64,000 bases of DNA from Streptomyces sp. NBC_01689 (GTDB lineage: Bacteria > Actinomycetota > Actinomycetes > Streptomycetales > Streptomycetaceae), in assembly GCF_036250675.1 (NCBI RefSeq), contig NZ_CP109592.1:2852001-2916000 (forward strand), in the 5' to 3' direction. The position numbers and the translations under genes were made by a program. Positions 10,386 through 18,706 of this stretch are shown piece after piece; positions within the stretch are counted from its first letter, which is position 1, and every line of letters starts with the position of its first letter. The notes beneath the pieces were generated by a model. It worked only from the letters and a program-made list of their open reading frames with translations. It had not been told where the DNA came from and ran no database searches.

Positions 10386-10455
10386 CTATGCATAGCCCCT
10401 GTTATTTCCCTCACCACCCCGAGAGTCCGATATTCAAAGAGTCATTGCCTAATAT
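10386..10455 (+). promoter_or_regulatory. AT-rich promoter region of the LAL regulator
   Basis: An AT-rich island in an otherwise very GC-rich intergenic stretch (10234-10484). It contains the palindrome CTATGCATAG (10386-10395) and a possible -10 element TAATAT (10450-10455), 30 bp before the GTG start. No convincing -35 is visible, so activator dependence is possible. The 10234-10370 part holds only G-rich low-complexity sequence. Confidence 0.4.
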
Positions 10456-10484
10456 TGGCCCGGACACGACATGCGAGGGGAGCG

Positions 10485-13325
10485 GTGACCGTGCGAGGGG
10501 ACTTCAAGGAACCTGCAAGATCCCGCCCCGACCTGGTCATCGGCCGGGAGGAGCTCTTCGCCGCGGCGCGCGAGCAGCTCTCCGGCGGAGGCAGCCTGCT
10601 GGTGCACGGCCCCGCCGGAATTGGAAAGTCGACCGTCCTGCGCGCGCTGGCCGCGGAAAGCGCCGAATCGGCGCACACCGTGTTGCGCTGCTCCGCGACC
10701 GAGTCCGAATCGCATCTGCCCTTCCTCGCGCTGACCGACCTGCTCGGTCTGGTGGTCGACACGGTCTCCGACCGGCTGCCCGCCCCGCAGCGCACCGCGC
10801 TGGAGTCGGCCCTCACCGGCCGCGGCGAGTCGACCCTGCAGCGGGACGGGCTCGCCCTGCGGCTCGCGGTCCTCTCCGTGCTGCGGGCACTGGCCTCGCG
10901 GGGCCCCGTCCTGATCGTCGCCGACGACCTGCAGTGGCTGGACCCCGCCAGCGCCGAGCTGCTCGGCTTCGCCGCCCGCAGGCTCGGCGAGATGCCCGTA
11001 CGGATGCTGTGCGCCGTGCGCACCGACACGGACCCGCCGGAGCAACAGCAGGACCGCTTTCTACGCGCGTCCCCGCCGAACACCCTGGCCGTACGGCTCA
11101 ACCCGCTCTCCCGGGCGCAGACCGCCGAACTCCTCGGCCACCGCGGCCACACCGGGCTGTCGCGCTCCACCGTCCGGGACATCCACCGCACCAGCGGCGG
11201 CAACCCGCTCTTCGCCCTGGAGCTGGGCCGCGCGCTCGCCGAGAGCCCGACCCGGCCGAGTCCGGGTGAACCGCTGCCCGTACCGACCTCGCTGCGCGCG
11301 CTCGTCCTCAGCCGTCTGGAGATGCTCTCGGCGGAGGCCCGCCGCACCCTGCTCGTCGCGAGCGCGGGGGCCAGGCCGACGGTGGCGCTGCTGCACGCCG
11401 CCGGGCGCGAGGACGCCGAGGCGGAGACCGCGCACGCGGCCTCGCTCGGGCTGCTGGCGACCGAGCGCGAGACACCGGGCATCCGTTTCGCGCATCCCCT
11501 CATCTCCGCCGCCCTGTACGCGGAGGCGACCGCGGCCGAACGCCGGGCCGCGCACGTCGCGCTGTCCACGGCGGCCTCCGACCCCATCGAGCGGGCCCGG
11601 CACCTCGCCCTCGCCACGACCGGCACCGATCCGCAGGTCGCCGCGCGGCTCGGGGAGGCGGCGGCCGCGGCCCGGGACCGCGGCGCGCCGTCGGTCGCCG
11701 CCGGACTCGGCCTGCTCGCCGCCCGGCACACGCCCGTGGACGCCGAGCCCGGCCCGGACGAACGCCGGCTGCAGGCCGCCGAGGACGCGCTCACCGCCGG
11801 GGAGTCCGACCTCTCCCGGGACATCGCCCGCGACGCCCTGCGCCGGGTCACCACGCCCGCCGACCGCGTACGGGCCTGGATGGTCGTCATCGACGCGGCC
11901 GGACAGGCCATGGCCGAGGTCGACGCCGTCTTCCCGCAGGCGCTGGAGGACGCGGGTGACGACCCCCGGCTGCTCGCGCTCGTGCGCTACCAGCTCGCCT
12001 GGCGGGCCCTGCTGGTCGAGGGCGAGATGACCAAGGGCCGCGAGGAGGCCGCCATCGCCGCGCAGCTCGCCGCCCGCGCCGGGGACCGGCCCACCGAACT
12101 CCTCGCGCTCGGGTTCCAGGCGCAGATGGAGACCCTGATGGGGCACCCGGCCGCTCCCGCGACCATCCAACGGGCGCTGCGCGAGCCGCAGGACCCCCGG
12201 GTGGCGTGCGACCACAACGGCGCCGGTGCCGTCCGCTTCCGCTGGCTGATCATGGGCGATCAGCTCGCCGAGGCGCGCACCACGATCACCGCGCTGCTGC
12301 GCGAGGTGCGGCGGCGCGGGATGGTCGAGAGCGAACTGCACTTCCTGCGCGGGCTCGCCGAGACCGAGCTGCGCTCCGGGCACTGCGGGCGGGCGCTGGA
12401 CCTGGCCCGCGAGAGCCTGCGGCTGGCCCGGGACACCGGGATCGGCGAGGCGGCGACCGCCATGTTCACCTCGCTCGCGGAGGCCGCCGGGGGTGACGTG
12501 GACCGGGCGCTCGGGCTCGCGCGGGAGGCCGTGGACCGCGCCGAGGACGACGGCGACCTCGTCTACCTCTCGCGCGCCCTCGGCGCGCTCGGACACGCCC
12601 AGCTGGTCGCCGGGGACTCGGCGGCCGTGGTCCGTTCGCTGCGCCGGGTGCGGGAACTGGAGGAGCGGCTCGGGATCACCGACCCCGCCCGGGGCCGCTG
12701 GCACGGCGACCTCGCGGAGGCGCTCGTGCGGATCGGGGAAACGGTCGAGGCGCAGGACGTCATCGACGCCACGCGGGCCCGCGCCCTGCGGCTCGGCCGC
12801 GAGAGCGTGCTCGCGGTGCTCGACCGGGCCGAGGCGCTGGTCCGCGCGGCGCGCGGCGAACAGGAGCCCGCCGTACGGCAGCTGACCGCGGCACAGGACC
12901 GGCTCGGCAAGCTGGGCTACGGGCTGGAGGAGGCCCGCGCCGCGTACGCCCTGGCCGGTGTGCGCACCCACCGGCCGGGCCCGACCTCGTACGACGAGGC
13001 GACCCGCCTGTTCCGGCGCTGCCGCGCGCTGCCCTGGCTGCGTCAGGTGGAGGCGGCGGCGACGGCCGCGACGGTGACCGGGTCGGCGCCCGCCGCGGCA
13101 CTCCTGCCGGCCGTGCCGGCGCCCGCCGCGCTCGACGGCCTCGCGGTGACGGAGCGTCAGGTCGCCGCCCTGGTCATGGAGGGCGCCACGAACCGTGAGA
13201 TCGCGGCGCGCCTGTTCATCAGCGTGAAGACGGTGGAGGCCACCCTCACCCGGGTCTACCGGAAACTGGGGATCCGCTCACGGGTGGACATCGTCCGGTT
13301 GGCGGCGGGACGCCGGAACGGGTGA
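10485..13325 (+). CDS. LAL-family (large ATP-binding LuxR) transcriptional regulator
   Basis: 946 aa from GTG 10485, with GAGGGGA at 10474-10480; upstream TTG/ATG codons lack a good site. The N-terminal STAND ATPase has Walker A G-P-A-G-I-G-K-S-T (Lys48) and Walker B VLIVADDLQWLD. A long helical TPR-like middle (about residues 330-850) is rich in A-L-R-x-x-R-G repeats. The C-terminal LuxR helix-turn-helix reads LAVTERQVAALVMEGATNREIAARLFISVKTVEATLTRVYRKLGI. LAL proteins are usually pathway activators, often for polyketide or carbohydrate genes. None of its neighbours is an obvious target, and the lipid-synthase operon lies 9 kb away. The region upstream is AT-rich. Confidence 0.93.
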   Translation: MTVRGDFKEPARSRPDLVIGREELFAAAREQLSGGGSLLVHGPAGIGKSTVLRALAAESAESAHTVLRCSATESESHLPFLALTDLLGLVVDTVSDRLPAPQRTALESALTGRGESTLQRDGLALRLAVLSVLRALASRGPVLIVADDLQWLDPASAELLGFAARRLGEMPVRMLCAVRTDTDPPEQQQDRFLRASPPNTLAVRLNPLSRAQTAELLGHRGHTGLSRSTVRDIHRTSGGNPLFALELGRALAESPTRPSPGEPLPVPTSLRALVLSRLEMLSAEARRTLLVASAGARPTVALLHAAGREDAEAETAHAASLGLLATERETPGIRFAHPLISAALYAEATAAERRAAHVALSTAASDPIERARHLALATTGTDPQVAARLGEAAAAARDRGAPSVAAGLGLLAARHTPVDAEPGPDERRLQAAEDALTAGESDLSRDIARDALRRVTTPADRVRAWMVVIDAAGQAMAEVDAVFPQALEDAGDDPRLLALVRYQLAWRALLVEGEMTKGREEAAIAAQLAARAGDRPTELLALGFQAQMETLMGHPAAPATIQRALREPQDPRVACDHNGAGAVRFRWLIMGDQLAEARTTITALLREVRRRGMVESELHFLRGLAETELRSGHCGRALDLARESLRLARDTGIGEAATAMFTSLAEAAGGDVDRALGLAREAVDRAEDDGDLVYLSRALGALGHAQLVAGDSAAVVRSLRRVRELEERLGITDPARGRWHGDLAEALVRIGETVEAQDVIDATRARALRLGRESVLAVLDRAEALVRAARGEQEPAVRQLTAAQDRLGKLGYGLEEARAAYALAGVRTHRPGPTSYDEATRLFRRCRALPWLRQVEAAATAATVTGSAPAAALLPAVPAPAALDGLAVTERQVAALVMEGATNREIAARLFISVKTVEATLTRVYRKLGIRSRVDIVRLAAGRRNG

Positions 13326-13568
13326 ATCCGCGGACGGGAGTGCCGTCCGCCGGGCGTCGGGCTCGCACCGGTGTGCGCCCGTCCGTGTGCTGACGCGCTG
13401 ACGCGTCGTCATGTACATCGTGGGCAGGGCGGATCGGGCCGTCCGGTGGGTGTTGAGGACGCCCCGCAGGGCGGCGCGCGCCGAGCGGAGGGGCCGGACC
13501 TTACGCTAAACCCCGGTCCGCGCGGCCAAGGGTTTTCCCTCCCCGACTCCGCTAGGGAGTTCCCCCCT

Positions 13569-13598
13569 TGGAGGCGTGACGCTCCCGCTTCTAGCGTG
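13569..13598 (+). promoter_or_regulatory. Vegetative-type promoter for the secreted protease
   Basis: -35 TTGGAG (13569-13574), 18-bp spacer, -10 TAGCGT (13593-13598), about 100 bp before the start codon. The rest of 13326-13699 shows no gene. Confidence 0.5.
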
Positions 13599-13699
13599 AG
13601 CGTCGTGCCGCTCGCCCGGGCACACGGCGGCCGCCCGCGGACGCCGTGTAGACCCCCCACGCCCGTGCGTCCCCCCACCGGCAGATTCCGAGGAGTTCC

Positions 13700-14491
13700 A
13701 TGTCCGGCCTCAACCGCGCCACCAGGGCGGCCGCTCTCTGTACGGCGGCCGCTGCCGCCGCCGCGACCGCTCTGCTGTGCGCACCGGGCGCCGTCGCCGC
13801 CCCGCAGCCGATCGTCGGAGGCACGACGACCACCACGGCCGCGTACCCGTTCATGATGCAGATCACGGACGCCTCGCAGCACCAGTTCTGCGGCGGGACG
13901 CTGGTCGCCGCGAACAAGGTGGTCACCGCCGCCCACTGCATGGCCGGCGAGACGGCCGGCAGTGTCCGCGTCGTCGGCGGCAGGACGTACCTCGACGGTA
14001 CGAACGGCACCGTCGGCGAGGTCAGCAGGATCTGGGTCGACCCCGGCTACACGGACGCCACCAGCGGCGACGACGTGGCCGTGCTCACCCTGTCGACGTC
14101 GATGCCGTACACCCCGGCGGCGTACGTCAGCGCCACGGACACCCGCGTGTACGCGGCCGGCACCACCGCCCGCATCGTCGGCTGGGGTACCACCTCGGAG
14201 AACGGCGCCTCCTCCGACCGGCTGCGCACGGCGACCGTCCCGATCGTCTCGGACGCCGGCTGCAGGAGTTCGTACGGCTCCGGCTACGTGGCCTCCGACA
14301 TGGTCTGCGCGGGCTACCCGAACGGCGGCACCGACACCTGCCAGGGCGACAGCGGTGGCCCGTTGCTCGTCGGCGGTGTGCTGGCCGGCATCACGTCCTG
14401 GGGCAACGGCTGCGCGGAGGCCGGCCACCCCGGTGTCTACACCCGCCTGACGTCCTTCTCGGACCTGGTGACGGCACAGGTCGACTCGTAG
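13700..14491 (+). CDS. Secreted trypsin-like serine protease (S1A)
   Basis: 263 aa. ATG 13700 follows GAGGAG with good spacing. A Sec signal peptide (basic start, then a long Ala-rich core ending GAVAAPQP) precedes the mature N-terminus IVGGTTTT, the classical activation site of trypsins. The catalytic triad is visible: His in VVTAAHC, Asp in DDVAVL and Ser in CQGDSGGPLL. The Asp two residues before the C-Q-G-D-S block (TDTCQGDSGGP) indicates trypsin-type Lys/Arg specificity. Cys pairs fit three disulfides. Length is normal for Streptomyces trypsins. It is monocistronic, with its own promoter and a strong terminator. Confidence 0.95.
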   Translation: MSGLNRATRAAALCTAAAAAAATALLCAPGAVAAPQPIVGGTTTTTAAYPFMMQITDASQHQFCGGTLVAANKVVTAAHCMAGETAGSVRVVGGRTYLDGTNGTVGEVSRIWVDPGYTDATSGDDVAVLTLSTSMPYTPAAYVSATDTRVYAAGTTARIVGWGTTSENGASSDRLRTATVPIVSDAGCRSSYGSGYVASDMVCAGYPNGGTDTCQGDSGGPLLVGGVLAGITSWGNGCAEAGHPGVYTRLTSFSDLVTAQVDS

Positions 14492-14528
14492 ACACCACAG
14501 AGCTCCTGAGCATCGCTCAGGCACCGAC

Positions 14529-14573
14529 CAGGGGGCGTTGCGGGCCTCCACGAGCGGCCCGCAACGCCCCCTG
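14529..14573. terminator. Strong bidirectional terminator (18-bp stem)
   Basis: The core GGGGGCGTTGCGGGCC (14531-14546) pairs perfectly with 14556-14571, extended by CA/TG on each side. It lies between the convergent protease gene (ends 14491) and the winged-helix gene (ends 14598). Confidence 0.92.
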
Positions 14574-14597
14574 TTCCACCCCACGGACCGCCGGCGG

Positions 14598-15935
14598 CTA
14601 CTCCGTGACGGTCCCGAAGCGGATGTCGTAGGACCCGTCGCCCGACATCGCCCGGAGCATCCGCTCCGCCTCCCCCGCCACCTCGTCCCGCTCCCTCCTG
14701 GTGAGGACGCCGAAGGGCTCGACGGTGAGGACGTTCCCGTCCTGCCGCCACACGCCCGCCAGGAATCCGTCGACGAGCAGGGTGCGGTACGCCTGGTTGC
14801 CCGCCCAGGTCCTTCCCTTGAGCGCGGCGGGCACCACGCGGGAGCGGTCGGCGTGCGCCAGGAGCAGGTTGTCGAACTCGGGCAGGAACCGCGGCGGGGC
14901 CGGGGTGTCCGCGTCGGGGCGGGGCGCGTCCGGGAGGTCGAAGAGCTCGGTTCCCTTCTCGTCGCGGAAGGTGACGAGCCGGGGCCGCAGCCGCTCGAAC
15001 GCGTCCCGGAGCCGGGTCAGGCCCGCCCAGGTCTGCAGGTCCTGGACGGAGGCGGGCCCGAAGGCGGCCAGGTACCGCAGCACGGTCGCGTCGGGGGCGG
15101 GCGTGGGCGCGGCGGGGCGGCCCAGCCAGTGCTCGGCCGTGGTCAGCGCGACCCGGCCGCTGCGGCCCCACAGTCCGCGCGGGGTGACCTGGACGAGCGG
15201 CAGCCGGCAGCGCGCGGCGACCGAGAGCGCGAACGGGTCGGCGTCCGGCCAGTGCGCGAGCAGGGCCTCCCGCAGCTCCCCCATGGTGCGCGGCTCGGCC
15301 TCTACCAGTTCCCGGCCGATCACGGCGAGCCGCTCCAGGTCGACACCGGCGAGCCCCTTGCGGAAGGCGTGGAGTTCCCGGTCCCGGGCGGCCTGCACGA
15401 GCGGGCGCAGCGAGAGCGCGTCGGCTGCGGTGTGCGTGTGGAGGGTGGAGCGCAGGGTGACGATCCGGACGACGTCCCGATCCGCCATCGCCGTGGACAG
15501 ATCTTCCGGACGGAAACCCTCGATACGGGCGGCCAGGGCGTAGTACGGCGGTTTCACGTTCTGCGCCTGGAGGCCGACGAGATGGGCGACGGCCTGCGTG
15601 GCGCCGAGAGCCGCGGACCGGCGCAGCAGGTGCTGGCGCTCCAGGGTCGCGCGGTTGAGGGCGCGGGGGCCGAGCACGGGCACGGTGGGCGACGCCCCGC
15701 GTGCGCGCGCCGTCGACGGGACCTCCGGCCGGGCCTGCGCGTCGGCCGTCACACCGGCCGTCACACCGGTCCGTGCTTCGGCCCGCCCACGTGCGCTCGC
15801 CCGCGCCCGTGTCGTCGCCCGCGCGCTCGACGGCGTACCGCCGCCGTTGGCCTCGGTGCCGTGCGCCTCCGTGCCCTGGGTCCCGGGGCCCCGCGCCTCA
15901 GGAAAGTCCGCCGTCGTCCCGTTCGTCCTCGTCAT
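14598..15935 (-). CDS. AlkZ/YcaQ-like winged-helix DNA glycosylase family protein
   Basis: 445 aa from ATG 15935. The first ~90 residues are Ala/Thr/Arg low-complexity and the ribosome site is weak, so a start nearer the conserved LGPRALNRATLERQHLL is possible. The core fits the HTH_42 (DUF1006) family: AVAHLVGLQAQNVKPPYYALAARIEGF, VVRIVTLRSTLHTHTAADALSLRPL, LLVDGFLAGVWRQ. Residues 123-125 read Q-A-Q, matching the Q-x-Q catalytic motif described for AlkZ/YcaQ glycosylases that unhook bulky adducts and interstrand crosslinks. Such proteins can give self-resistance to DNA alkylating products, but no matching cluster is seen here. Divergent from corA. Confidence 0.78.
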   Translation of the reverse strand: MTRTNGTTADFPEARGPGTQGTEAHGTEANGGGTPSSARATTRARASARGRAEARTGVTAGVTADAQARPEVPSTARARGASPTVPVLGPRALNRATLERQHLLRRSAALGATQAVAHLVGLQAQNVKPPYYALAARIEGFRPEDLSTAMADRDVVRIVTLRSTLHTHTAADALSLRPLVQAARDRELHAFRKGLAGVDLERLAVIGRELVEAEPRTMGELREALLAHWPDADPFALSVAARCRLPLVQVTPRGLWGRSGRVALTTAEHWLGRPAAPTPAPDATVLRYLAAFGPASVQDLQTWAGLTRLRDAFERLRPRLVTFRDEKGTELFDLPDAPRPDADTPAPPRFLPEFDNLLLAHADRSRVVPAALKGRTWAGNQAYRTLLVDGFLAGVWRQDGNVLTVEPFGVLTRRERDEVAGEAERMLRAMSGDGSYDIRFGTVTE

Positions 15936-16091
15936 GGGCTCATGCTGACGTGCCTTGCGGACACCTTCGGTCCGCAAGGACCGGCGTATCCGTGCCGGGT
16001 CGGGGCGCCCGCCCCCTTCACGTGGCATTCGACCCGTATATCCTGCTCGTTGATCACACACATGTACGGACCCGCAGGGGAGGCAGCCGCA

Positions 16092-17252
16092 ATGTCCGAG
16101 CGACGCCCCCGCCCGGCCGCCAGGAACGGCAAGAAGTCGGTCTGGCGGCGCACCCTCGCCGCGCCGGCCACACCCCCCGCCGCACCCCCGGCCCCCCGCA
16201 CCGACCCGCCGCCCCCGGAGATCCCCGACACCGGCAGCGTCGTCCAGGCGGCCCTGTACCGCGACGGCGTGCGCGTCTCGACGCCCGCGTCCCTCGCCGA
16301 CACCTTCAGAGAACTGCGCGACCAGCCGGACGGCATGGCCTGGATCGGTCTGGCCCGCCCCACCGAGGCCGAACTCCTCTCCCTGGCCGCCGAGTTCGAC
16401 CTGCACCCGCTCGCCGTCGAGGACGCCATGGAGGCGCACCAGCGTCCGAAGCTGGAGCGGTACGGCGACACGCTCTTCGTCGTGCTGCGCGCCGCGCGCT
16501 ACGTGGACGCGCTGGAGGAGGTCGACTTCGGCGAACTGCACGTGTTCGTGGGCCCCGACTTCCTGATCACCGTCCGGCACGGCGCGGCGCCCGACCTCTC
16601 CGCGGTGCGGCGCCGGATGGAGGACACCACCGAGCTGCTGAAGCTCGGCCCTGAGGCCGTCCTCTACGCGATCCTCGACTCCGTCGTCGACGGGTACGTG
16701 CCCGTCGTCTCCGGAGTCCAGAACGACATCGACGAGATCGAGACCGAGGTCTTCCGGGGCGACCCCGCGGTCTCCCGCCGCATCTACGAACTCTCCCGCG
16801 AGATGGTCGAGTTCCAGCGCGCCACCCGCCCCCTCGTGGGCATGCTGCACGCCCTGATGGCCGGGTTCGCCAAGTACGGCACGGACGAGGAGCTGCAGCG
16901 CTACCTGCGCGACGTCGCCGACCACGTCACCCACACCAGCGAGCGCGTCGACGGCTTCCGCCAGGCCCTCGCCGACATCCTCACCGTCAACGCGACCCTG
17001 GTGACCCAGCAGCAGAACGCCGAGATGCGCGCCCTGGCCGAGGCCGGCTTCGAACAGAACGAGGAGATCAAGAAGATCTCGTCGTGGGCGGCGATCCTGT
17101 TCGCCCCGACCCTGGTCGGGACGATCTACGGCATGAACTTCTCCCACATGCCCGAGCTGCACTGGGGGTTCGGCTACCCCTTCGCGATCGGGCTGATGGG
17201 CGTCGTGTGCGTGAGTCTGTACCTCGTCTTCAAACGCCGGGACTGGCTCTGA
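16092..17252 (+). CDS. corA: CorA-family magnesium/cobalt transporter
   Basis: 386 aa from ATG 16092, with AGGGGAGG upstream. A cytoplasmic N-terminal domain (HPLAVEDAMEAHQRPKLERYGDTLFVVLRAARY) leads to long helices and two C-terminal membrane segments. The G-M-N selectivity motif is at residues 347-349 in TIYGMNFSHMPELHW. The tail KRRDWL is typical. It carries a Pro/Ala-rich N-terminal extension of about 50 residues. Monocistronic. In the upstream region shared with the minus-strand gene I see no clear metal-sensor or riboswitch element. Confidence 0.96.
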   Translation: MSERRPRPAARNGKKSVWRRTLAAPATPPAAPPAPRTDPPPPEIPDTGSVVQAALYRDGVRVSTPASLADTFRELRDQPDGMAWIGLARPTEAELLSLAAEFDLHPLAVEDAMEAHQRPKLERYGDTLFVVLRAARYVDALEEVDFGELHVFVGPDFLITVRHGAAPDLSAVRRRMEDTTELLKLGPEAVLYAILDSVVDGYVPVVSGVQNDIDEIETEVFRGDPAVSRRIYELSREMVEFQRATRPLVGMLHALMAGFAKYGTDEELQRYLRDVADHVTHTSERVDGFRQALADILTVNATLVTQQQNAEMRALAEAGFEQNEEIKKISSWAAILFAPTLVGTIYGMNFSHMPELHWGFGYPFAIGLMGVVCVSLYLVFKRRDWL

Positions 17253-17360
17253 GGGCTGTCCCGCGTCACGCACCCCGCGGATCCCGCCGGCCCGGAGCCG
17301 GGAGGTCCCCGTCCCGGGCGACGGGCCGCCCTCGCGCGTGACGCGCTGAGGGCTGTCCCG
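17250..17360. repeat. 15-bp direct repeat bracketing a short intergenic region
   Basis: CTGAGGGCTGTCCCG occurs at 17250-17264, overlapping the corA stop, and exactly again at 17346-17360, just after the end of the convergent hydrolase gene boundary. The sequence between is GC-rich with no gene. Possibly a small duplication. Confidence 0.55.
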
Positions 17361-17369
17361 GTCCGCTCG

Positions 17370-18212
17370 TCACCCCGCCAGCCATTCCAGCGCGGCGACG
17401 GCATGGCGCAGGACCGAGAGGTGACCGTCGGCCGCGTGCAGGGCGAGTTCCGAGCGGGGGCACCGGCTCGCCAGCCACCGGGCGTGGGAGGAGGGGACCA
17501 CACGGTCCCGGCCGCCGTGCAGGAGGAGCACCGGACCCTCGGCCGACCGTGGGTCGCACCCCCAAGGGGCGACATGGGCGAGGTCGTCGTCGATCAGTCC
17601 GTCCGGCCCCCCTTCGACGGCGGGCCCGACGACTTCGTGGAACCAGGACCACTCACCGGCGAGGGCCGCGTGGTCGGCCGCGGTGAACATGTCCGGGTCG
17701 TACGTCGCTCGCGCCTCGTGGCGCGCCTTCTCCTCCCGGCCCGCGAGCGCCGCCGTCAGGGACGCCCGGCCGGACTCGTTCATGCCCGCGAACCAGTCGA
17801 GGCCCTCGGCTCCGAAGGGAGCCGGACCCGCCACGCTCACCGTGCCGAGCACCCGTTCCGGCAGCAGGGCCGCGCACGCCAGGGCATGCGCGCCGCCGCC
17901 CGAGTGACCCATGAGAGCGAAACGGCCGAGGCCCAGCGCGTCCGCGACCAGGGTGACGTCGGCGGCGGCCGACCCCACCGTCCGGCCCGGCGACGGGGTC
18001 GATCCGCCGTAACCGGGACGGTCGTACGACACCCAGCGGACGCCCAGGCGCTCGGCGGCGGCGAAGAGCGGCGCGGGCGGCGCTCCGATGTTCGGTGTGC
18101 CGTGGTGCCACACGACCGCCAGGCGGTGGGTCCCGGCCCCGCCGGTGTCGTAGACGTGCAGCCGGCGCCCGCCGGGCAGGTCCAGGTCGCTCTCGGTCAC
18201 CTCGGTGGCCAT
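17370..18212 (-). CDS. Alpha/beta hydrolase
   Basis: 280 aa from ATG 18212. The fold is recognisable: HHGTPNIGAPPAPL (oxyanion region), VSYDRPGYGGSTP, nucleophile elbow G-H-S-G-G-G, acid in HGGRDRVVP, and catalytic His in DGHLSVL. The sequence resembles small-molecule ester/epoxide-type hydrolases; the substrate is unknown. It lies 42 bp downstream of the ArsR-type gene on the same strand and may be co-transcribed with it, although a metal-related role is not evident. Confidence 0.85.
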   Translation of the reverse strand: MATEVTESDLDLPGGRRLHVYDTGGAGTHRLAVVWHHGTPNIGAPPAPLFAAAERLGVRWVSYDRPGYGGSTPSPGRTVGSAAADVTLVADALGLGRFALMGHSGGGAHALACAALLPERVLGTVSVAGPAPFGAEGLDWFAGMNESGRASLTAALAGREEKARHEARATYDPDMFTAADHAALAGEWSWFHEVVGPAVEGGPDGLIDDDLAHVAPWGCDPRSAEGPVLLLHGGRDRVVPSSHARWLASRCPRSELALHAADGHLSVLRHAVAALEWLAG

Positions 18213-18254
18213 GGTCTCGGACGTCTCCCTTCGGGCCGCGGGCCGTCGGACGTG

Positions 18255-18614
18255 TCAGTCGTGTACGGGGCGGTCGCTGATCCTGTGGTCCGCCAGGCCG
18301 AGCGCCTCGTCCACCACCCGGCGCAGGTGGCCGTCGCGCAGGGCGTAGACGACCCGGCGGCCTTCCTTGCGGGTGGTCACGAGTCCCGCGAGACGCAGCC
18401 GGGCCAGGTGCTGGCTGACGGCCGGACGGGCGGCACCGCAGGCCCGGGTGAGCGTGGTGACGTCGGCCTCGCCCCCGGCGAGCGCGTGCAGCAGCATCAG
18501 ACGGGTGCGGTCGCCGAGCAGGGCGAGCAGCTCGGCGGCGAGGGCGAACTGCTCCTCGCCCGGTGTACGCGGGTGCGCATCGGTGGCAGGTGACAGATGC
18601 ATGCGTGCGCTCAT
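18255..18614 (-). CDS. ArsR/SmtB-family metal-responsive repressor
   Basis: 119 aa from ATG 18614 (ATG 18602 is also possible; neither has a strong ribosome site). Winged helix: LLALLGDRTRLMLLHALAGGEADVTTLTRACGAARPAVSQHLARLRLAGLVTTRKEGRRVVYAL. The last helix carries D-G-H and, 14 residues after that His, another His (ALGLADHR). This reproduces three of the four alpha-5 ligands of zinc/cobalt/nickel sensors such as CzrA and NmtR, with Leu at the fourth position. It is divergent from a cation-diffusion exporter and is its likely repressor. There is no Cys-based arsenic site. Confidence 0.9.
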   Translation of the reverse strand: MSARMHLSPATDAHPRTPGEEQFALAAELLALLGDRTRLMLLHALAGGEADVTTLTRACGAARPAVSQHLARLRLAGLVTTRKEGRRVVYALRDGHLRRVVDEALGLADHRISDRPVHD

Positions 18615-18626
18615 ATGCACATAATG
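18598..18626. promoter_or_regulatory. AT-rich operator/promoter between ArsR and CDF genes
   Basis: The only AT-rich patch in the neighbourhood. It contains CATATG and an imperfect dyad (GTGC...GCAC) followed by CATAAT (18620-18625), a possible -10 for the exporter. It overlaps the ArsR start codons, as expected for autorepression. Confidence 0.45.
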
Positions 18627-18706
18627 GAGGAGTGGGCGCGGCCGTGTCCACCGTTGCCGCGCCGCCTTCCCGCCCGCGTACCGGACGGCCCGGAGAGGGG
18701 ACCCTC

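Noticed and set aside
10485..13325. LAL regulator as cluster-specific activator of the lipid-synthase operon
   Set aside because: It lies 9 kb away with eight unrelated genes between; nothing in the sequence links the two.
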